A stretch of 16,665 nucleotides of DNA from an uncultured Neisseriaceae bacterium (GTDB lineage Bacteria; Pseudomonadota; Gammaproteobacteria; Burkholderiales; UBA11063), in the NCBI GenBank assembly GCA_937952895.1, contig CALFYC010000020.1:1-16665 (forward strand). The letters are read 5' to 3'. Under the pieces are notes generated by a model, which was not told where the DNA came from, made no database searches, and was given only the letters and a program-made list of their open reading frames with translations. Both the position numbers and the translations under genes were made by a program. Within the stretch, counting starts at the first letter, position 1; each line of letters begins with the position of its first letter. Positions 15,914 to 16,665 of the stretch are shown here, piece after piece.

Positions 15914-16647
15914 ATTACTTCCTTATTATTATGGGCTACTAAAATTAATTCACGCATATCCATAAAAGTTTTTTCCCAACTCATATTTTGTAAAAGAAGG
16001 TCAACTTCTTTATATAGTTCATTTGGTGATTTGCTTCTAATTAAAGCATTTTCTATTGCCTTAATAAAAGATGAAATATCATTTGGATTGGCGATATAAA
16101 CACTTTTAGTGTCTTTAAAAGTATTTACTATATCTTTAATTGGTGTTGACACAACAGCTTTTCCACCAGCTAAATATTCTGGAGTTTTAGTTGGGCTTAT
16201 ATATTTAGTTGAATCATTTATTGCAAATGGAATAAATGCCACATCCCAACCAGATAAATAATAAGGTAATTCAGCATAGGATTTTTGACCTAAATAATGA
16301 ATGTTTGAAAGATATGGTAGTTCGCTTGGGTCAATTTTAACGATTGGTCCAACAATTATAAAATTCCAATCAGGCCTAGCATGAGCTAAATCTCTTAACA
16401 AATTTATGTCAAATCGCTCATCAATTACACCATAAAATCCTATTCGCGGAGTTGCAATAAAAGCTTGATCTGCAGGTTCTGGTAATTGCATTCTTGCTTG
16501 TAGAAAATGTTTGCTATCTACGCTACTTGGAAATAAAAATACCGAATCATGATGTCGATGTTTTGCTTCATATAAGCTTAAACCTCCAGTAAAGATTAAA
16601 TTAGCCTTTTTGATAAGTTCTTTCTCATGATTTTTTAATTCAGTTGG
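15910..16647 (-). CDS. GT4-type glycosyltransferase, 5' end cut by contig end
   Basis: The C-terminal part (about 245 residues) of a GT-B fold glycosyltransferase. Visible: the start of the second Rossmann domain (RIGFYGVIDERFDINLLRDL), the nucleotide-sugar region with NFIIVGP, HYLGQKSYAELPYYLSGWDV, and the donor-binding stretch YISPTKTPEYLAGGKAVVS with its conserved Glu. The last helix crosses back (MSWEKTFMDMRELI). The N-terminal acceptor domain is missing because the contig stops. The apparent start giving MCSSDL is translated sequencing adapter, and the codon 16648-16650 is chimeric, so genuine coding sequence begins at 16647. The stop overlaps glf by four bases. The partnership with glf suggests it builds a galactofuranose-containing glycan, but donor and acceptor cannot be read from sequence. 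Confidence 0.88.
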   Translation of the reverse strand, partial: PTELKNHEKELIKKANLIFTGGLSLYEAKHRHHDSVFLFPSSVDSKHFLQARMQLPEPADQAFIATPRIGFYGVIDERFDINLLRDLAHARPDWNFIIVGPIVKIDPSELPYLSNIHYLGQKSYAELPYYLSGWDVAFIPFAINDSTKYISPTKTPEYLAGGKAVVSTPIKDIVNTFKDTKSVYIANPNDISSFIKAIENALIRSKSPNELYKEVDLLLQNMSWEKTFMDMRELILVAHNNKEVI

Positions 16648-16648
16648 T

Positions 16649-16665
16649 AGATCGGAAGAGCACAC
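16649..16665. other. Illumina adapter sequence at contig end (artefact)
   Basis: The final 17 bases, AGATCGGAAGAGCACAC, are identical to the start of the standard Illumina TruSeq adapter. Its reverse translates as VCSSDL, a well-known contamination signature. This is not genomic sequence. The first AG could by chance also be genomic. Confidence 0.97.

Noticed and set aside
15709..15942. Plus-strand 77-codon ORF overlapping glf
   Set aside because: Antisense shadow of the FAD-binding N-terminus of glf.

Overview
This is a very AT-rich bacterial window with short intergenic gaps in some places and gene-poor, decaying stretches in others. The tmRNA is of proteobacterial type. Its tag, with alanine-first ANDNNFAGGLAAA, carries a Gly-Gly insertion that I recall from Legionella tags. 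Together with a LuxR-type regulator and a soluble PAS-kinase, this suggests a low-GC gammaproteobacterium, plausibly Legionellales and possibly host-associated. That placement is an inference, not proof. The window is the end of an assembly contig: its last 17 bases are Illumina adapter, not genome.

Left part (1-1300): a LuxR-family regulator, then ssrA (tmRNA) from its own extended -10 promoter. Middle (1430-10535): a promoter with a palindrome, two tightly spaced frameshifted ORFs (1552-2235 and 2237-2545), a 2033-residue single-module NRPS, and 6 bases later a soluble hybrid histidine kinase with two receiver domains. All point the same way and look like one operon whose first two genes have decayed. 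The NRPS order is C - A(N-terminal part) - E - A(C-terminal part) - T - R. An epimerization domain sits inside the adenylation domain, between core motifs A8 and A9. With a C-terminal thioester reductase, the likely product is a short N-acylated or peptidyl D-amino aldehyde or alcohol. This is the most unusual system in the window.

Right-centre (10544-13516): an IS3 transposase remnant abutting the kinase, a four-helix membrane protein, a previously easy-to-miss 58-residue proline-rich ORF, an 89-residue protein with a CBS-like C-terminal half (all on the minus strand), and a ferritin-like DUF2383-type protein on the plus strand. Two gaps of about 470 and 770 bases hold only hairpins and promoter-like sites.

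Right end (13510-16647, minus strand): a translationally coupled operon of a GT4-type glycosyltransferase (cut by the contig end), UDP-galactopyranose mutase and a TIM-barrel glycosidase-like protein. This set points to synthesis of a galactofuranose-containing surface glycan.
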